NCBI GenBank assembly: GCA_028713655.1
Contig: JAQTNW010000021.1
Span: forward strand, 1-61,047
Origin: Candidatus Methylacidiphilales bacterium
GTDB lineage: Bacteria > Verrucomicrobiota > Verrucomicrobiia > Methylacidiphilales > JAAUTS01
DNA length: 61,047 nt
Direction: 5' to 3'
Part shown: positions 26,795 through 35,424 of the stretch, piece by piece
Layout: the number at the start of each line of letters is the position of its first letter
How positions within the stretch are numbered: position 1 is the stretch's first letter
The notes under the pieces: model-generated
The model's database searches: none
What the model was told of the DNA's origin: nothing
What the model saw: the letters and a program-made list of their open reading frames with translations, nothing else
Program-made: the position numbers and the translations under genes

Positions 26795-28525
26795 TTAAAC
26801 CAACCCCGGCAGTTCCACTGTGAATTCCGCTCCATGACCGCGTTCGCTGCGGCATGAAATGGACCCTCCCATGGCGGTGACGAGGCTCTTCACAATCGAC
26901 AAGCCCAGTCCGGTGGAAGATTCCCCGCCGGTTGGACGCGCTGTCAGCCGCGCGAATTTTTCAAATAACTTCGTCTGGTCGCCTGGCGCGAATCCGGGCC
27001 CATTGTCCGCCACCCGCAGGACGACACTGCCCTTGTCTCCCGGTTCCAGTCCAACGGTTACCCGTCCCCCGGGCGGCGTAAATTTGATGGCATTGGAAAT
27101 AAGGTTGTCGGCAATCTGCTGAAAGGCATTGTGGTCCACCCTCGCCTGCAAAGGCCGGATCGGGCGGGGTATCTCCAGTTGGATTTGTTTGGCTACAAGC
27201 TGGTTTTTATACGATTCCAACACCTCTTCCAACAGGGGGGTGAGATCCACGGCTTCGTTGGTCCGGTAGGACCGGTATTCCTGCTCGATTTGATTCACGC
27301 TGAGTAGCTGGCGCACCAGGTGATCCATGCGTGAAGCCAGCTTGAGGGCCTCTGAGCTGGCTCTCCGGACGCTTTCCGGGGACGGGTTTTGCTGACCATG
27401 CAAAAGCTCCAAACCCATGACAATTCCGGTCAACGGATTTTTCAAATCGTGCGCCGCCATGCTCATGAGGTTGCTTTTTTCCTCGTTCAAAAGCTCCAGC
27501 CGTTTGCGGGCCTGTTCCAATTCGGTTTCGACCCGCCTGCGACGCTCGATCTCGGCGGCCATTTTACGATTCCATATCAGGATCAAAGCCAGAATAAACA
27601 AACCGGCCCCGAATCCAATCAGCAATCCCTTGCCGATATTGCGCCAGACTATGGAACGTTCGTACTCCACATGGATCCAGCGGTCCAAAAGATTCTGGCG
27701 TTCCGAGGCGTTGATGGTTGCCAGGGCTTTGTCGAGGATGACGGCCAGTTCCGGCCAGTCGCGCCTCACCCCATAGCGCAAATCGAAATTGTACGGGGTG
27801 ATGCCCGCGATTTTAAGATTTGTATAGCCGGACGTGCGAATAACATAACTGGCATTGGCCAGGTTTGTGACAACGGCGTCGGCATGGCCACGAACCACCA
27901 GACGCATGGCTTCATCCACCGTGTCCGTGTAGCTCAGGCGGCATCTGGGATAGTCCCGCTCCAGGAAATCGGTCGTGATATAGCTTCTCGGTGACGCCAC
28001 GACTTTACCCTGCAAGTCGCCCAATCCCGTCAAAAAGGGCGCGTCCAGTCGTGTGATGATGGCCACAGGAAATGAAAGATAGGGCTGGGTGAATCTTAGA
28101 AAACGTTCACGCTCCGGCGACCACGCGGTACCCACCAGCACATCGACGCCGCCCGCACGGGCTTTTTCATAAACCTCTCCCCATGTGTTCGCCGGAAGGA
28201 TGTCGAAACAGACATTCAGTCTTCTTTCCAGAGAGCGCAGCAGATCGATATCTATTCCTTCGTATTGGTTGCTGCTGTTGCGCAGTGAGAACGGGGGCCA
28301 GAGCGGATCGATGCCCACGCGAATGACCGGATGGGCCTGAAGCCAGGCCTTTTCCTGTTCGCTGAAACCGATGGGACCGGACCATGGCACGAAAGTTGCA
28401 ACGGGTTCCACGGCTTCCATGCGCCCCAACCCGGCAACCGAAAAAAACAACGAGGCCAGAAAAATTCCGAAGCGATCCGGAACCCAACGTTTTATTCTCC
28501 GAGTTTTCGCATCAATGTTGAACAT
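26795..28525 (-). CDS. Sensor histidine kinase with extracytoplasmic solute-binding domain
   Basis: A 576-residue membrane sensor kinase. In order: signal/TM segment (about 17-40), a family 3 solute-binding domain (about 65-295, from HPVIRVGIDPLWPPFS), a transmembrane helix (LLIGFGAGLFILALILIW), a short coiled coil (ERRRRVETELEQARKRLELL), the dimerisation domain with the phospho-histidine in MAAHDLKNPLTG, and the ATPase domain with NLISNAIKFTP, DNGPGFAPGD and TGLGLSIVKSL. This is BvgS-like in its sensor but has no PAS, receiver or Hpt domain. No response regulator gene lies in the window. It likely senses an amino acid or similar ligand. Confidence 0.9.
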   Translation of the reverse strand: MFNIDAKTRRIKRWVPDRFGIFLASLFFSVAGLGRMEAVEPVATFVPWSGPIGFSEQEKAWLQAHPVIRVGIDPLWPPFSLRNSSNQYEGIDIDLLRSLERRLNVCFDILPANTWGEVYEKARAGGVDVLVGTAWSPERERFLRFTQPYLSFPVAIITRLDAPFLTGLGDLQGKVVASPRSYITTDFLERDYPRCRLSYTDTVDEAMRLVVRGHADAVVTNLANASYVIRTSGYTNLKIAGITPYNFDLRYGVRRDWPELAVILDKALATINASERQNLLDRWIHVEYERSIVWRNIGKGLLIGFGAGLFILALILIWNRKMAAEIERRRRVETELEQARKRLELLNEEKSNLMSMAAHDLKNPLTGIVMGLELLHGQQNPSPESVRRASSEALKLASRMDHLVRQLLSVNQIEQEYRSYRTNEAVDLTPLLEEVLESYKNQLVAKQIQLEIPRPIRPLQARVDHNAFQQIADNLISNAIKFTPPGGRVTVGLEPGDKGSVVLRVADNGPGFAPGDQTKLFEKFARLTARPTGGESSTGLGLSIVKSLVTAMGGSISCRSERGHGAEFTVELPGLV

Positions 28526-28722
28526 AACCGTACACCGCAGCATGACTGCGGCCACGCCGGGAATCCTATTGTTTTTGCCAGCCAGGGCAAGCCGTCTTGG
28601 TGGAGATTTGTGCCGCCTTGTATCCTGACGGGTAAAAAATGTGTTTCTTTCTGTTCTCTATGCCAAATATCGCGTTTGACTGTTTGACCATTCAACAATG
28701 AGCCCCTAGCTTGGCGGGCTCC

Positions 28723-30696
28723 ATGCTCTCGCTTTCCAATATCAGCAAGGCGTTTGGCGGACGCAGCCTCTTTGAGGATGTGTCCCTCCAAATCAACATG
28801 GGCGACCGCATCGCGCTGGTCGGTCCCAACGGCGCCGGCAAATCCACCCTCTTTTCCATCATCCTACGCGCGTTGGAACCCGACTCCGGAGATGTTGCCA
28901 TGGAACGGGGAACAACCCTCGGTTACCTGCCCCAGGAAACAGCCGCCACCTCGGACGAAACCGTACTGGAACTCGCCACAGCCATCACGCCCGAACACGC
29001 CGCCCTCCGCCGCACGTTAAACAGTTGCGAGACGCGCGGCGAAACGGACAGTGAGGCCTACCACGATGCCCAGGGAAAATACGCCGAGCTCGGCGGATAC
29101 CAACTCGATCCCAAAGCCAAGCGCATCCTCAACGGCCTTGCGTTTCGCGAGACCGATTTCAACCGCGCCGCCCGCACGATGAGCGGCGGCTGGGTCATGC
29201 GCGCTTATCTGGCGCGCCTGCTGGTCATGGAACCGGACCTGCTCATGCTCGACGAGCCGACAAACCATCTCGACCTGGAGTCCCTCGGCTGGTTTCAGGA
29301 TTACCTAACATCCTATCCCGGCGCCATTCTCATGATTTCGCACGACCGGGCCTTTCTGAATGAGCTGGTGGACAACATTCTCGAAATCCGCAACCACCGG
29401 GTCAACCGTTACCGCGGCAACTACGACGACTACCTCGTGCAGCGCGCCGCGCGGGAGGAACAACAGCTTTCCGCCTACAAAAACCAGCAGAAAGAGATCG
29501 AATCCCTACAGCGTTTTGCCGACCGTTTTCGGGCCAAGGCCAGCAAGGCATCGCAAGCCCAGAGCAAACTCAAGCAAATCGACCGCATGGAAAAAATCGA
29601 GGCGCCCGAGGCTGCCGACCGCCGCATCAAAATCAAGTTTCCGCAACCTCCCCGCAGCGGCCAGCGCGTGATCACGCTGGAAAACATCCATCACGCCTAT
29701 GGCGACCTCGTTGTGTACCAGGGCATTCAATTCGAGGCGGAACGTGGCCAGCGCACCGTGCTCGTCGGCCCCAACGGCGCCGGCAAGTCCACCCTCCTGA
29801 AAATCCTGGGCGGCGTCCTGCCTGTGCAGGCGGGAGAGCGCAAACTCGGCCACAACGCGCATGTGGGTTACTACTCCCAGAACCGCGTCGATATGCTCAA
29901 ACCCGCAAATACGGTATTGGGCGAAGTCATGGGAATCCCGAAGCCCGTCCCCGAACAAACGGCCCGCACCGTGCTGGGCTCGTTTCTTTTTCAAGGCGAC
30001 GACGTCTTCAAAAAGGTCTCGGTTTTGTCAGGGGGGGAAAAGTCGCGCCTGGCCCTGGTCAAGCTGCTGCTCGATCCACCCAACCTGCTGTTGATGGACG
30101 AACCGACAACCCATCTGGATATGGCAAGCATCGACGCCCTCGTTGATGCCCTTCATCAATACCACGGCACTCTCGTTTTCATCAGCCATGACGTGTATTT
30201 CATCCGCGCGCTGGCAAAAACGGTTTTGCACATCCATTCGGGCAAGCTCACGCCGTATGCCGGCGATTACGATTATTATCTGGAAAAATCCAAAGCCACC
30301 TCGGAGCGCAGCGGATTGACTGCCGGTCTTGGATTATCCAACGCCCAGCCGCTGACCGATATTTCGGAAAGTCCTGCAAAACCCGCGATTTTCAAAACGC
30401 GCGAACAAAAAAAGCTGGAAGCGCAGGAACGCGAGGCGCGCTCAAAGGCCAGAAAACAGATCCAACTGGAAGTGGACCGGATCGAGAAGGAAATTCTCCG
30501 GCTTGAGGAGCGGGAAAAGGAAATCGCGGCAAAACTTGAAGACCCGCGGGCTTATGAACATGGCGGCGAAGCGCTGCAATTAAACCGCGAAATGCTGGCC
30601 GCCACTGAAGACCTGACGCGGCTCAATGGCGAATGGAACGAAGCCTTGCAGAAGTTGGAGGCCGTCAAGGCCGTGAGCGCAAAACCCGCAGACTGA
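28723..30696 (+). CDS. ABC-F family ATPase
   Basis: A 657-residue cytoplasmic protein with two ABC domains and no membrane part. Both Walker A loops read GPNGAGKSTL; the signatures are TMSGGWVMRAYLARLL and VLSGGEKSRLALV; Walker B are LLMLDEPTNHLDLE and LLLMDEPTTHLDMA. A charged helical linker (AREEQQLSAYKNQQKEIESL) and a C-terminal coiled coil (about 575-650) fit the ABC-F group of ribosome-associated factors, close to the Uup/YheS side. It probably acts on ribosome stalling rather than transport. ATG at 28723 was preferred over a TTG at 28711. Confidence 0.92.
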   Translation: MLSLSNISKAFGGRSLFEDVSLQINMGDRIALVGPNGAGKSTLFSIILRALEPDSGDVAMERGTTLGYLPQETAATSDETVLELATAITPEHAALRRTLNSCETRGETDSEAYHDAQGKYAELGGYQLDPKAKRILNGLAFRETDFNRAARTMSGGWVMRAYLARLLVMEPDLLMLDEPTNHLDLESLGWFQDYLTSYPGAILMISHDRAFLNELVDNILEIRNHRVNRYRGNYDDYLVQRAAREEQQLSAYKNQQKEIESLQRFADRFRAKASKASQAQSKLKQIDRMEKIEAPEAADRRIKIKFPQPPRSGQRVITLENIHHAYGDLVVYQGIQFEAERGQRTVLVGPNGAGKSTLLKILGGVLPVQAGERKLGHNAHVGYYSQNRVDMLKPANTVLGEVMGIPKPVPEQTARTVLGSFLFQGDDVFKKVSVLSGGEKSRLALVKLLLDPPNLLLMDEPTTHLDMASIDALVDALHQYHGTLVFISHDVYFIRALAKTVLHIHSGKLTPYAGDYDYYLEKSKATSERSGLTAGLGLSNAQPLTDISESPAKPAIFKTREQKKLEAQEREARSKARKQIQLEVDRIEKEILRLEEREKEIAAKLEDPRAYEHGGEALQLNREMLAATEDLTRLNGEWNEALQKLEAVKAVSAKPAD

Positions 30697-30732
30697 TCCA
30701 CAAACTTTGGCTCGTAATCCTCCTCATTCTTC

Positions 30733-30768
30733 TTGACTTGCCTGCATAGTTAGCCTGCAATGCAGGCA
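30733..30768 (+). promoter_or_regulatory. Candidate promoter and operator of VapBC-type module 2
   Basis: TTGACT (30733-30738) is 17 bases from TGCAAT (30756-30761), and the ATG follows at 30768, so the mRNA would begin at or next to the start codon. GCCTGCA-A-TGCAGGC (30753-30767) is a perfect inverted repeat over the -10 box, and a third half-site TGCCTGCAT is at 30739-30747. This fits autorepression by the antitoxin. Confidence 0.5.
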
Positions 30769-31034
30769 TGAAGAAAAAGCAGGATATCCAGTACACCATC
30801 CGCGATATCCCCCCGCGCACAGACTCCCGCCTCCGGGAGGTCGCCGCACTGGAAAACATCAGCCTCAACCAGGCCGCCTTGCGCAGCCTGGAACGCGGTC
30901 TCGGTTTGTCCGGCGAACCCATCACCTACCGGCGCCTGCGGCCTCTTGTTTCCAAATCCGCAGAGCTGGACCGTGCCGCCTGGAACAAAACCCTGTCCTC
31001 GATGGATGTGATTGACCCGGAAAAATGGAAATAA
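30768..31034 (+). CDS. Putative antitoxin, RHH-type
   Basis: An 88-residue protein before a PIN toxin. IQYTIRDIPPRTDSRLREVA followed by ENISLNQAALRSLERGLG reads as a strand and two helices, similar to FitA-like ribbon-helix-helix antitoxins, though the strand is less regular than usual. The tail (DRAAWNKTLSSMDVIDPEKW) with two tryptophans is probably the toxin-binding part. It ends 7 bases before the toxin start. An inverted repeat overlaps its promoter and start codon. Confidence 0.75.
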   Translation: MKKKQDIQYTIRDIPPRTDSRLREVAALENISLNQAALRSLERGLGLSGEPITYRRLRPLVSKSAELDRAAWNKTLSSMDVIDPEKWK

Positions 31035-31041
31035 AACGGCT

Positions 31042-31428
31042 ATGCACCTGATCATCGATTCCAACCGCTTTATCGATTTCTGTGCCGGCGAAGAAAGCGT
31101 CATTGCCACCCTGGAATCCGCGGCAACGATTTATATTCCGTTCATTGTGCTGGGAGAAATCCGCGCCGGGGGCTTGGTGACTCGCCGCGGCCAAAACCAG
31201 GTACGCACGTTGCAGGAACTTTTAAACCAGCCGGGGATACAGTCCCTGAACAGCACGGACACCACCTCCCACCATTACGCCACGCTCTACGCGCAACTGC
31301 GGAAAAACGGCACTCCGATTCCGACGAATGATCTCTGGATAGCCGCCCTAGCGGTGGAGCACGACCTCATCCTGTACTCCCGCGACAGCCACTTTAACCT
31401 CATCCCTTCCCTAGCCCGGCGGCAATGA
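31042..31428 (+). CDS. PIN-domain toxin (VapC-like), module 2
   Basis: A 128-residue PIN-domain protein. Asp6 (LIIDSNRFIDF), Glu39 (VLGEIRAG), Asp97 (TNDLWIAALA) and Asp115 (YSRDSHFNLI) are the expected metal-binding acids, so the RNase site looks intact. The order DxN..E..NDLWIAA..SRDxHF is classic VapC/FitB. The ATG at 31042 (MHLIIDSN) is preferred to one at 31012 inside the antitoxin gene. It converges with module 3; the two toxin stops are 15 bases apart. Confidence 0.88.
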   Translation: MHLIIDSNRFIDFCAGEESVIATLESAATIYIPFIVLGEIRAGGLVTRRGQNQVRTLQELLNQPGIQSLNSTDTTSHHYATLYAQLRKNGTPIPTNDLWIAALAVEHDLILYSRDSHFNLIPSLARRQ

Positions 31429-31443
31429 CTTACACTAATGAGA

Positions 31444-31857
31444 TTATCGAAATGGATTGATGACCCGCACACCGCCGTAGTCTTGGCCGTGGCTGAGATC
31501 TTCGGAGATGAGTTCAGTGGCTCCTGAAGCACGCGCGGCAGCTATGATAAGAGCATCCCAAAGAGAGATTTTCCAGCGAACTTGCTCATTTACCGCGGCA
31601 AGGAGCAGGTCGAGTGTGTTGTCCACAACAGGCCATTGCGCATAATCGCGGAGGATCAGGCCTGCTTCGACGCGGGGAACTCCACGTTTCTCTAAATTGA
31701 CGTGCATTTCTTGAAGAACCTGAACGCTGATGGCGGTTTCACCGGGGGACATCCAAGCCTGCTCGACAAGCCGAAGGGCAACCGCGCGCTTTACGGGCGC
31801 ATCAATGTCGTAGGCGTAAAGCAGGATGTTGGTATCAAGAAATCTAGTGGCGCTCAT
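31444..31857 (-). CDS. PIN-domain toxin (VapC-like), module 3
   Basis: A 137-residue PIN-domain protein with Asp8 (RFLDTNILLYAYD), Glu50 (QVLQEMHVN), Asp101 (SLWDALIIAAA) and Glu119/Asp120 (ISEDLSHGQDY) as the acidic site. ISEDLSHGQDYGGVRVINPF at the end is typical of VapC toxins of the DxN..SEDL..G type. It overlaps its antitoxin gene by 14 bases. It is different in sequence from the module 2 toxin, so the two adjacent modules are not a recent duplication. Confidence 0.9.
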   Translation of the reverse strand: MSATRFLDTNILLYAYDIDAPVKRAVALRLVEQAWMSPGETAISVQVLQEMHVNLEKRGVPRVEAGLILRDYAQWPVVDNTLDLLLAAVNEQVRWKISLWDALIIAAARASGATELISEDLSHGQDYGGVRVINPFR

Positions 31858-32068
31858 GAACTAGGCTGCGGCTCAGAGGTTTCCCACCCAGACGAAGTCC
31901 CTTTCGCAATCTTACAAGAGCCGCTTGGCGCTCAGAAGATTCCACATCGGAGCGCATGACCCAATCCAGGCCGCCAATGACCAATTCCTTAAGAGTAGTC
32001 CGTCGCTGCGCAGCGAGCACTTTTGCTCGATGCAGGATTTCCTCGGGCAAATCGATGGTCGTTTTCAT
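31844..32068 (-). CDS. Ribbon-helix-helix antitoxin (VapB-like), module 3
   Basis: A 74-residue protein. MKTTIDLPEEILHRAKVLAA is the ribbon strand plus first helix and RTTLKELVIGGLDWVM the second helix of the ribbon-helix-helix fold. The C-terminal tail (LRLGGKPLSRSLVHERH) is where VapB tails bind the toxin. The ATG at 32068 was chosen over 32104 because the extra 12 residues do not fit the fold and would start inside meaB. Confidence 0.87.
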   Translation of the reverse strand: MKTTIDLPEEILHRAKVLAAQRRTTLKELVIGGLDWVMRSDVESSERQAALVRLRKGLRLGGKPLSRSLVHERH

Positions 32069-32076
32069 AGAAGCAA

Positions 32077-32104
32077 TAGATACATAAATATGGCCATAAG
32101 TCAA
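32077..32104 (-). promoter_or_regulatory. Candidate leaderless promoter of VapBC-type module 3
   Basis: On the minus strand TTGACT (32104-32099, overlapping the meaB stop codon) is 16 bases from TATCTA (32082-32077), and the antitoxin ATG begins 8 bases on. A perfect palindrome TATGGCCATA (32089-32098) lies between the boxes and may be the antitoxin's operator. Confidence 0.45.
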
Positions 32105-33111
32105 TCCATCGCGCTCTTCGGCTCTTCGAACGCCTGTTTCAACCGTTCCAGCGCAAGCAGCAGCGGCAGCTTGCCCTGCTCGACCAGCTTCAGCGTCTCG
32201 GGCCAGCGCCTCAATACCGACGGGTGCTGGTAAAACATCCGGTTAAGCTCCTCGCTGACCATGGCCCGCAACCATTCGCCGTTTTGGTGCCGCCTTTTTT
32301 CCTCCAAAAATCCAGAGCCGGCTGCCAGTTCCCGATACGATTCCACGGTTTCCCAGACTTCTCCGATTCCCGTACCTTCCATGGAAGACGTCAACAACAC
32401 GGGAGGTTCCCAGCCCGGCGTGGTGGAGGTCAGCATGCGCGCCGCCATGCGCAGGTCCGACGCCGCCTGCTCGGCCCGCAAGCGGTTGTCGCCATCGGCC
32501 TTCGTCATCACAAGAATATCCGCCAGCTCCATGATGCCTTTTTTCATCCCCTGCAGTTCGTCGCCCGCACCGGCCAGCATCAACACCACAAAACAATCCA
32601 CCATGGAATGAACCAGGGTCTCGCTCTGGCCCACGCCGACAGTTTCCACTAATACAATGTTATAACCCGCCGCCTCGCACAACAAAATGGTTTCGCGGCT
32701 CTTGCGGCCCACACCGCCCAGCGCGCCGCTCGAAGGCGACGGGCGGATAAAACTGTTGGCATGACGGGATAGATTTTCCATGCGGGTCTTGTCGCCCAAA
32801 ATGCTGCCGCCGCTGACCGAACTGGTCGGGTCCACCGCCAGCACCGCGACGCGGTTGCCGGCTTCGCACAAGCGGGTACCCAAGGCTTCGATAAAGGTGC
32901 TCTTCCCAACTCCCGGCACTCCGGTGATGCCCACGCGGTTGGACTTTCCGGTATGCGGCAAAATCCCCGACACAACTTCCTGCGCCAACCTGGAATGCCG
33001 CGGGCTGTTGCTTTCGATCAGCGTGATGGCGCGCGCGAGAAGCGTGCGGTCCCCTTGCAGGACTCCCTTCACGTAGTCTTCCGCAGTAAGCGCTGGGGCG
33101 GATGTGGTCAT
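32101..33111 (-). CDS. meaB: Methylmalonyl-CoA mutase-associated GTPase MeaB
   Basis: A 336-residue G3E-family GTPase (ArgK/MeaB) that guards and loads adenosylcobalamin into methylmalonyl-CoA mutase. The P-loop is GVPGVGKSTF, with VDPTSSVSGGSILGDKTRM for the B12-chaperone switch region, VETVGVGQSE as G3 and VMTKADGDN as G4. The ATG at 33111 gives the usual N terminus (an alternative at 33153 adds 14 residues). It follows the mutase large subunit on the same strand after a 117-base gap holding two hairpins. Confidence 0.94.
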   Translation of the reverse strand: MTTSAPALTAEDYVKGVLQGDRTLLARAITLIESNSPRHSRLAQEVVSGILPHTGKSNRVGITGVPGVGKSTFIEALGTRLCEAGNRVAVLAVDPTSSVSGGSILGDKTRMENLSRHANSFIRPSPSSGALGGVGRKSRETILLCEAAGYNIVLVETVGVGQSETLVHSMVDCFVVLMLAGAGDELQGMKKGIMELADILVMTKADGDNRLRAEQAASDLRMAARMLTSTTPGWEPPVLLTSSMEGTGIGEVWETVESYRELAAGSGFLEEKRRHQNGEWLRAMVSEELNRMFYQHPSVLRRWPETLKLVEQGKLPLLLALERLKQAFEEPKSAMD

Positions 33112-33119
33112 GATGTTGG

Positions 33120-33228
33120 CTTGGGCGTCCCGCCCAAGGCTCGGTTGCGTCATATTATTGGCATTTTCATCAACTCACCGCAAGAACTGCCCTGCACTTA
33201 GGCAAAGGCCTTGGGCGAGACGCCCAAG
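33120..33228. repeat. Two copies of a CTTGGGCG hairpin between mutase and meaB
   Basis: CTTGGGCG-TCC-CGCCCAAG (33120-33138) and CTTGGGCG-AGA-CGCCCAAG (33210-33228) are 8-bp stems with 3-base loops. The second ends next to the mutase stop codon and the first lies 8 bases before the meaB start codon. They could set the mRNA level between the two genes, or be members of a dispersed palindromic repeat family. Confidence 0.6.
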
Positions 33229-35424
33229 CTACGCAAGCGCCGCCGCGCTCAACCGCTCATTGAGCAACTGCAAAATCTTTTCCGCCGAATTCGGAATGAC
33301 GGTTCCGGGGCCAAAAATGGCGCTGGCGCCATGCTGATACAGGAAATCATAGTCCTGGCTCGGAATCACCCCGCCGCAAACGACCAGAATATCCCCGCGC
33401 CCGAGCTTTTTCAGTTCCGCAATGAGCTGGGGCAACAGTGTCTTGTGCCCTGCTGCCAAGGAGCTCATGGAAACGACATGCACGTCGTTTTCAACGGCCT
33501 GGCGGGCGGCTTCCTCCGGGGTCTGAAACAAAGGACCGATATCCACATCAAAACCCAAATCGGCAAAGGCAGTGGCCACAACCTTTGCGCCGCGGTCATG
33601 CCCGTCCTGGCCCATCTTGGCAATCATGATGCGCGGGCGCCGGCCTTCATGTTCCTCAAACTCGCGGGTCAAACTCCGGACCTTTTCGAATTCTTCCTTC
33701 TTTCCGAATTCCTTTTGATAAACGCCCGAAATCGAGCGGATGACCGCCTTGTGGCGTCCGTAAACTTTTTCCATAGCGTCGGAGATTTCCCCAAGCGAAG
33801 CGCGCGCCTGGGCGGCTTTGATTGTAAGATCCAGCAAGTTGCCTTCCACCTCTCCGGATGCGGCCCGGGTAATGGCTTCCAGCGCAGCCCGCGTCCTGGC
33901 CTCGTCGCGGGTTACCCGAAGCTGTTGCAAGCGCTTGACCTGCGATTCGCGCACGGCTGTGTTGTCAATGTTGAGAATCTCCAGGTGGTCTTCCTTGTCC
34001 ATGCGGTATTTGTTCACACCCACAATGGTTTCGGCGCCGCTGTCGATCCTCGCCTGGCGGCGGGCCGACACTTCCTCAATCCGCATCTTGGGCAGGCCGG
34101 TTTCGATCGCCTTGGCCATGCCGCCGAGGCGTTCAACTTCCTGGATATGGCTCCAGGCACGGCGCATGAGCATGTCGGTCAGGGCTTCCACATAATAGGA
34201 ACCGCCCCACGGATCCACCACGCGGCAGATGCCGGTTTCTTCCTGGAGATACAACTGTGTGTTGCGCGCAATCCGCGCGGAAAAGTCTGTCGGCAGGGCA
34301 ATGGCTTCGTCCAGCGCGTTGGTGTGGAGCGATTGGGTATGGCCCATCGCGGCGGCCATGGCCTCAACGCAGGTCCGGGCGACATTGTTGAACGGGTCCT
34401 GCGCGGTCAAACTCCAGCCTGAAGTCTGCGAATGGGTGCGCAGGGCCATCGATTTGGGATTCTTGGGGTTGAACTGCTTGACCAGTTTGGCCCAGAGCAT
34501 CCGCGCGGCGCGCATCTTCGCCACTTCCATGAAATAATTTTTGCCCTGAGCCCAGAAGAAGCTCAGTCGCGGCGCAAACGCATCGATATCGATCCCCGCC
34601 TTGACGCCGGCGCGCAGGTATTCCAGTCCATCCGCCAGCGTGTAGGCCATCTCAAGATCCGCCGAGGCCCCGGCTTCCTGCATGTGGTAGCCGGAGATCG
34701 AAATCGAATTGAACTTGGGCATGTGTTTCGAGGTGAAGGAAAAAATGTCCGCGATGATGCGCATCGAAGGTTCGGGCGGATAGATGTAGGTGTTCCGCAC
34801 CATGTATTCCTTCAAAATATCGTTCTGGATCGTCCCGGCCAGTTCCTCCAGCTTCGCCCCCTGCTCCAGCGCCGCACAAATGTAAAACGCCAGGATCGGG
34901 ATCACCGCGCCATTCATCGTCATGGAAACGGAAATTTTGTTCAGCGGAATTCCGGCAAACAGGATTTCCATGTCGAGGATCGAGTCAATGGCAACGCCCG
35001 CCTTGCCGACATCGCCGATCACCCGGGGATGGTCCGAATCATAGCCGCGATGCGTGGCGAGGTCGAAGGCAACCGAAAGGCCCTTCTGCCCGGCAGCAAG
35101 ATTGCGGCGGTAAAATGCGTTGGACTCCTCGGCAGTCGAAAATCCTGCGTATTGGCGCACGGTCCAGGGCTGCGCGGTGTACATGGTGGCATAGGGGCCG
35201 CGCAGGAAGGGCGCAATACCGGCTGTGAAACCCAGATGTTCGAGCCCCTTGTAATCGTCGGCTGTGTACAAGGGCTTGACCCGGACGCCTTCCATCGTGT
35301 CCCAGATCAGGTCATCCAACTTTTTGCCGGTTTCTTTCTCAAGTCGCTTGCGCCAATCCTCATAGGAAACCGGCTTCGATTCTGCTTTGAACGACAGGGT
35401 TGAAAAATCAGGGGGTTTCTTCAT
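33229..35424 (-). CDS. mutB: Methylmalonyl-CoA mutase, large (catalytic) subunit
   Basis: A 731-residue adenosylcobalamin enzyme interconverting methylmalonyl-CoA and succinyl-CoA. The N-terminal TIM barrel has the substrate-binding [20 protein letters not shown]; the C-terminal B12 domain has [11 protein letters not shown] with the cobalt-ligating His, then MSSLAAGH and [11 protein letters not shown]. Length is normal for the large subunit. It overlaps the small subunit gene by ATGA. In fermenters this works toward propionate; in other bacteria it works in propionate breakdown. Confidence 0.96.
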   Translation of the reverse strand: MKKPPDFSTLSFKAESKPVSYEDWRKRLEKETGKKLDDLIWDTMEGVRVKPLYTADDYKGLEHLGFTAGIAPFLRGPYATMYTAQPWTVRQYAGFSTAEESNAFYRRNLAAGQKGLSVAFDLATHRGYDSDHPRVIGDVGKAGVAIDSILDMEILFAGIPLNKISVSMTMNGAVIPILAFYICAALEQGAKLEELAGTIQNDILKEYMVRNTYIYPPEPSMRIIADIFSFTSKHMPKFNSISISGYHMQEAGASADLEMAYTLADGLEYLRAGVKAGIDIDAFAPRLSFFWAQGKNYFMEVAKMRAARMLWAKLVKQFNPKNPKSMALRTHSQTSGWSLTAQDPFNNVARTCVEAMAAAMGHTQSLHTNALDEAIALPTDFSARIARNTQLYLQEETGICRVVDPWGGSYYVEALTDMLMRRAWSHIQEVERLGGMAKAIETGLPKMRIEEVSARRQARIDSGAETIVGVNKYRMDKEDHLEILNIDNTAVRESQVKRLQQLRVTRDEARTRAALEAITRAASGEVEGNLLDLTIKAAQARASLGEISDAMEKVYGRHKAVIRSISGVYQKEFGKKEEFEKVRSLTREFEEHEGRRPRIMIAKMGQDGHDRGAKVVATAFADLGFDVDIGPLFQTPEEAARQAVENDVHVVSMSSLAAGHKTLLPQLIAELKKLGRGDILVVCGGVIPSQDYDFLYQHGASAIFGPGTVIPNSAEKILQLLNERLSAAALA

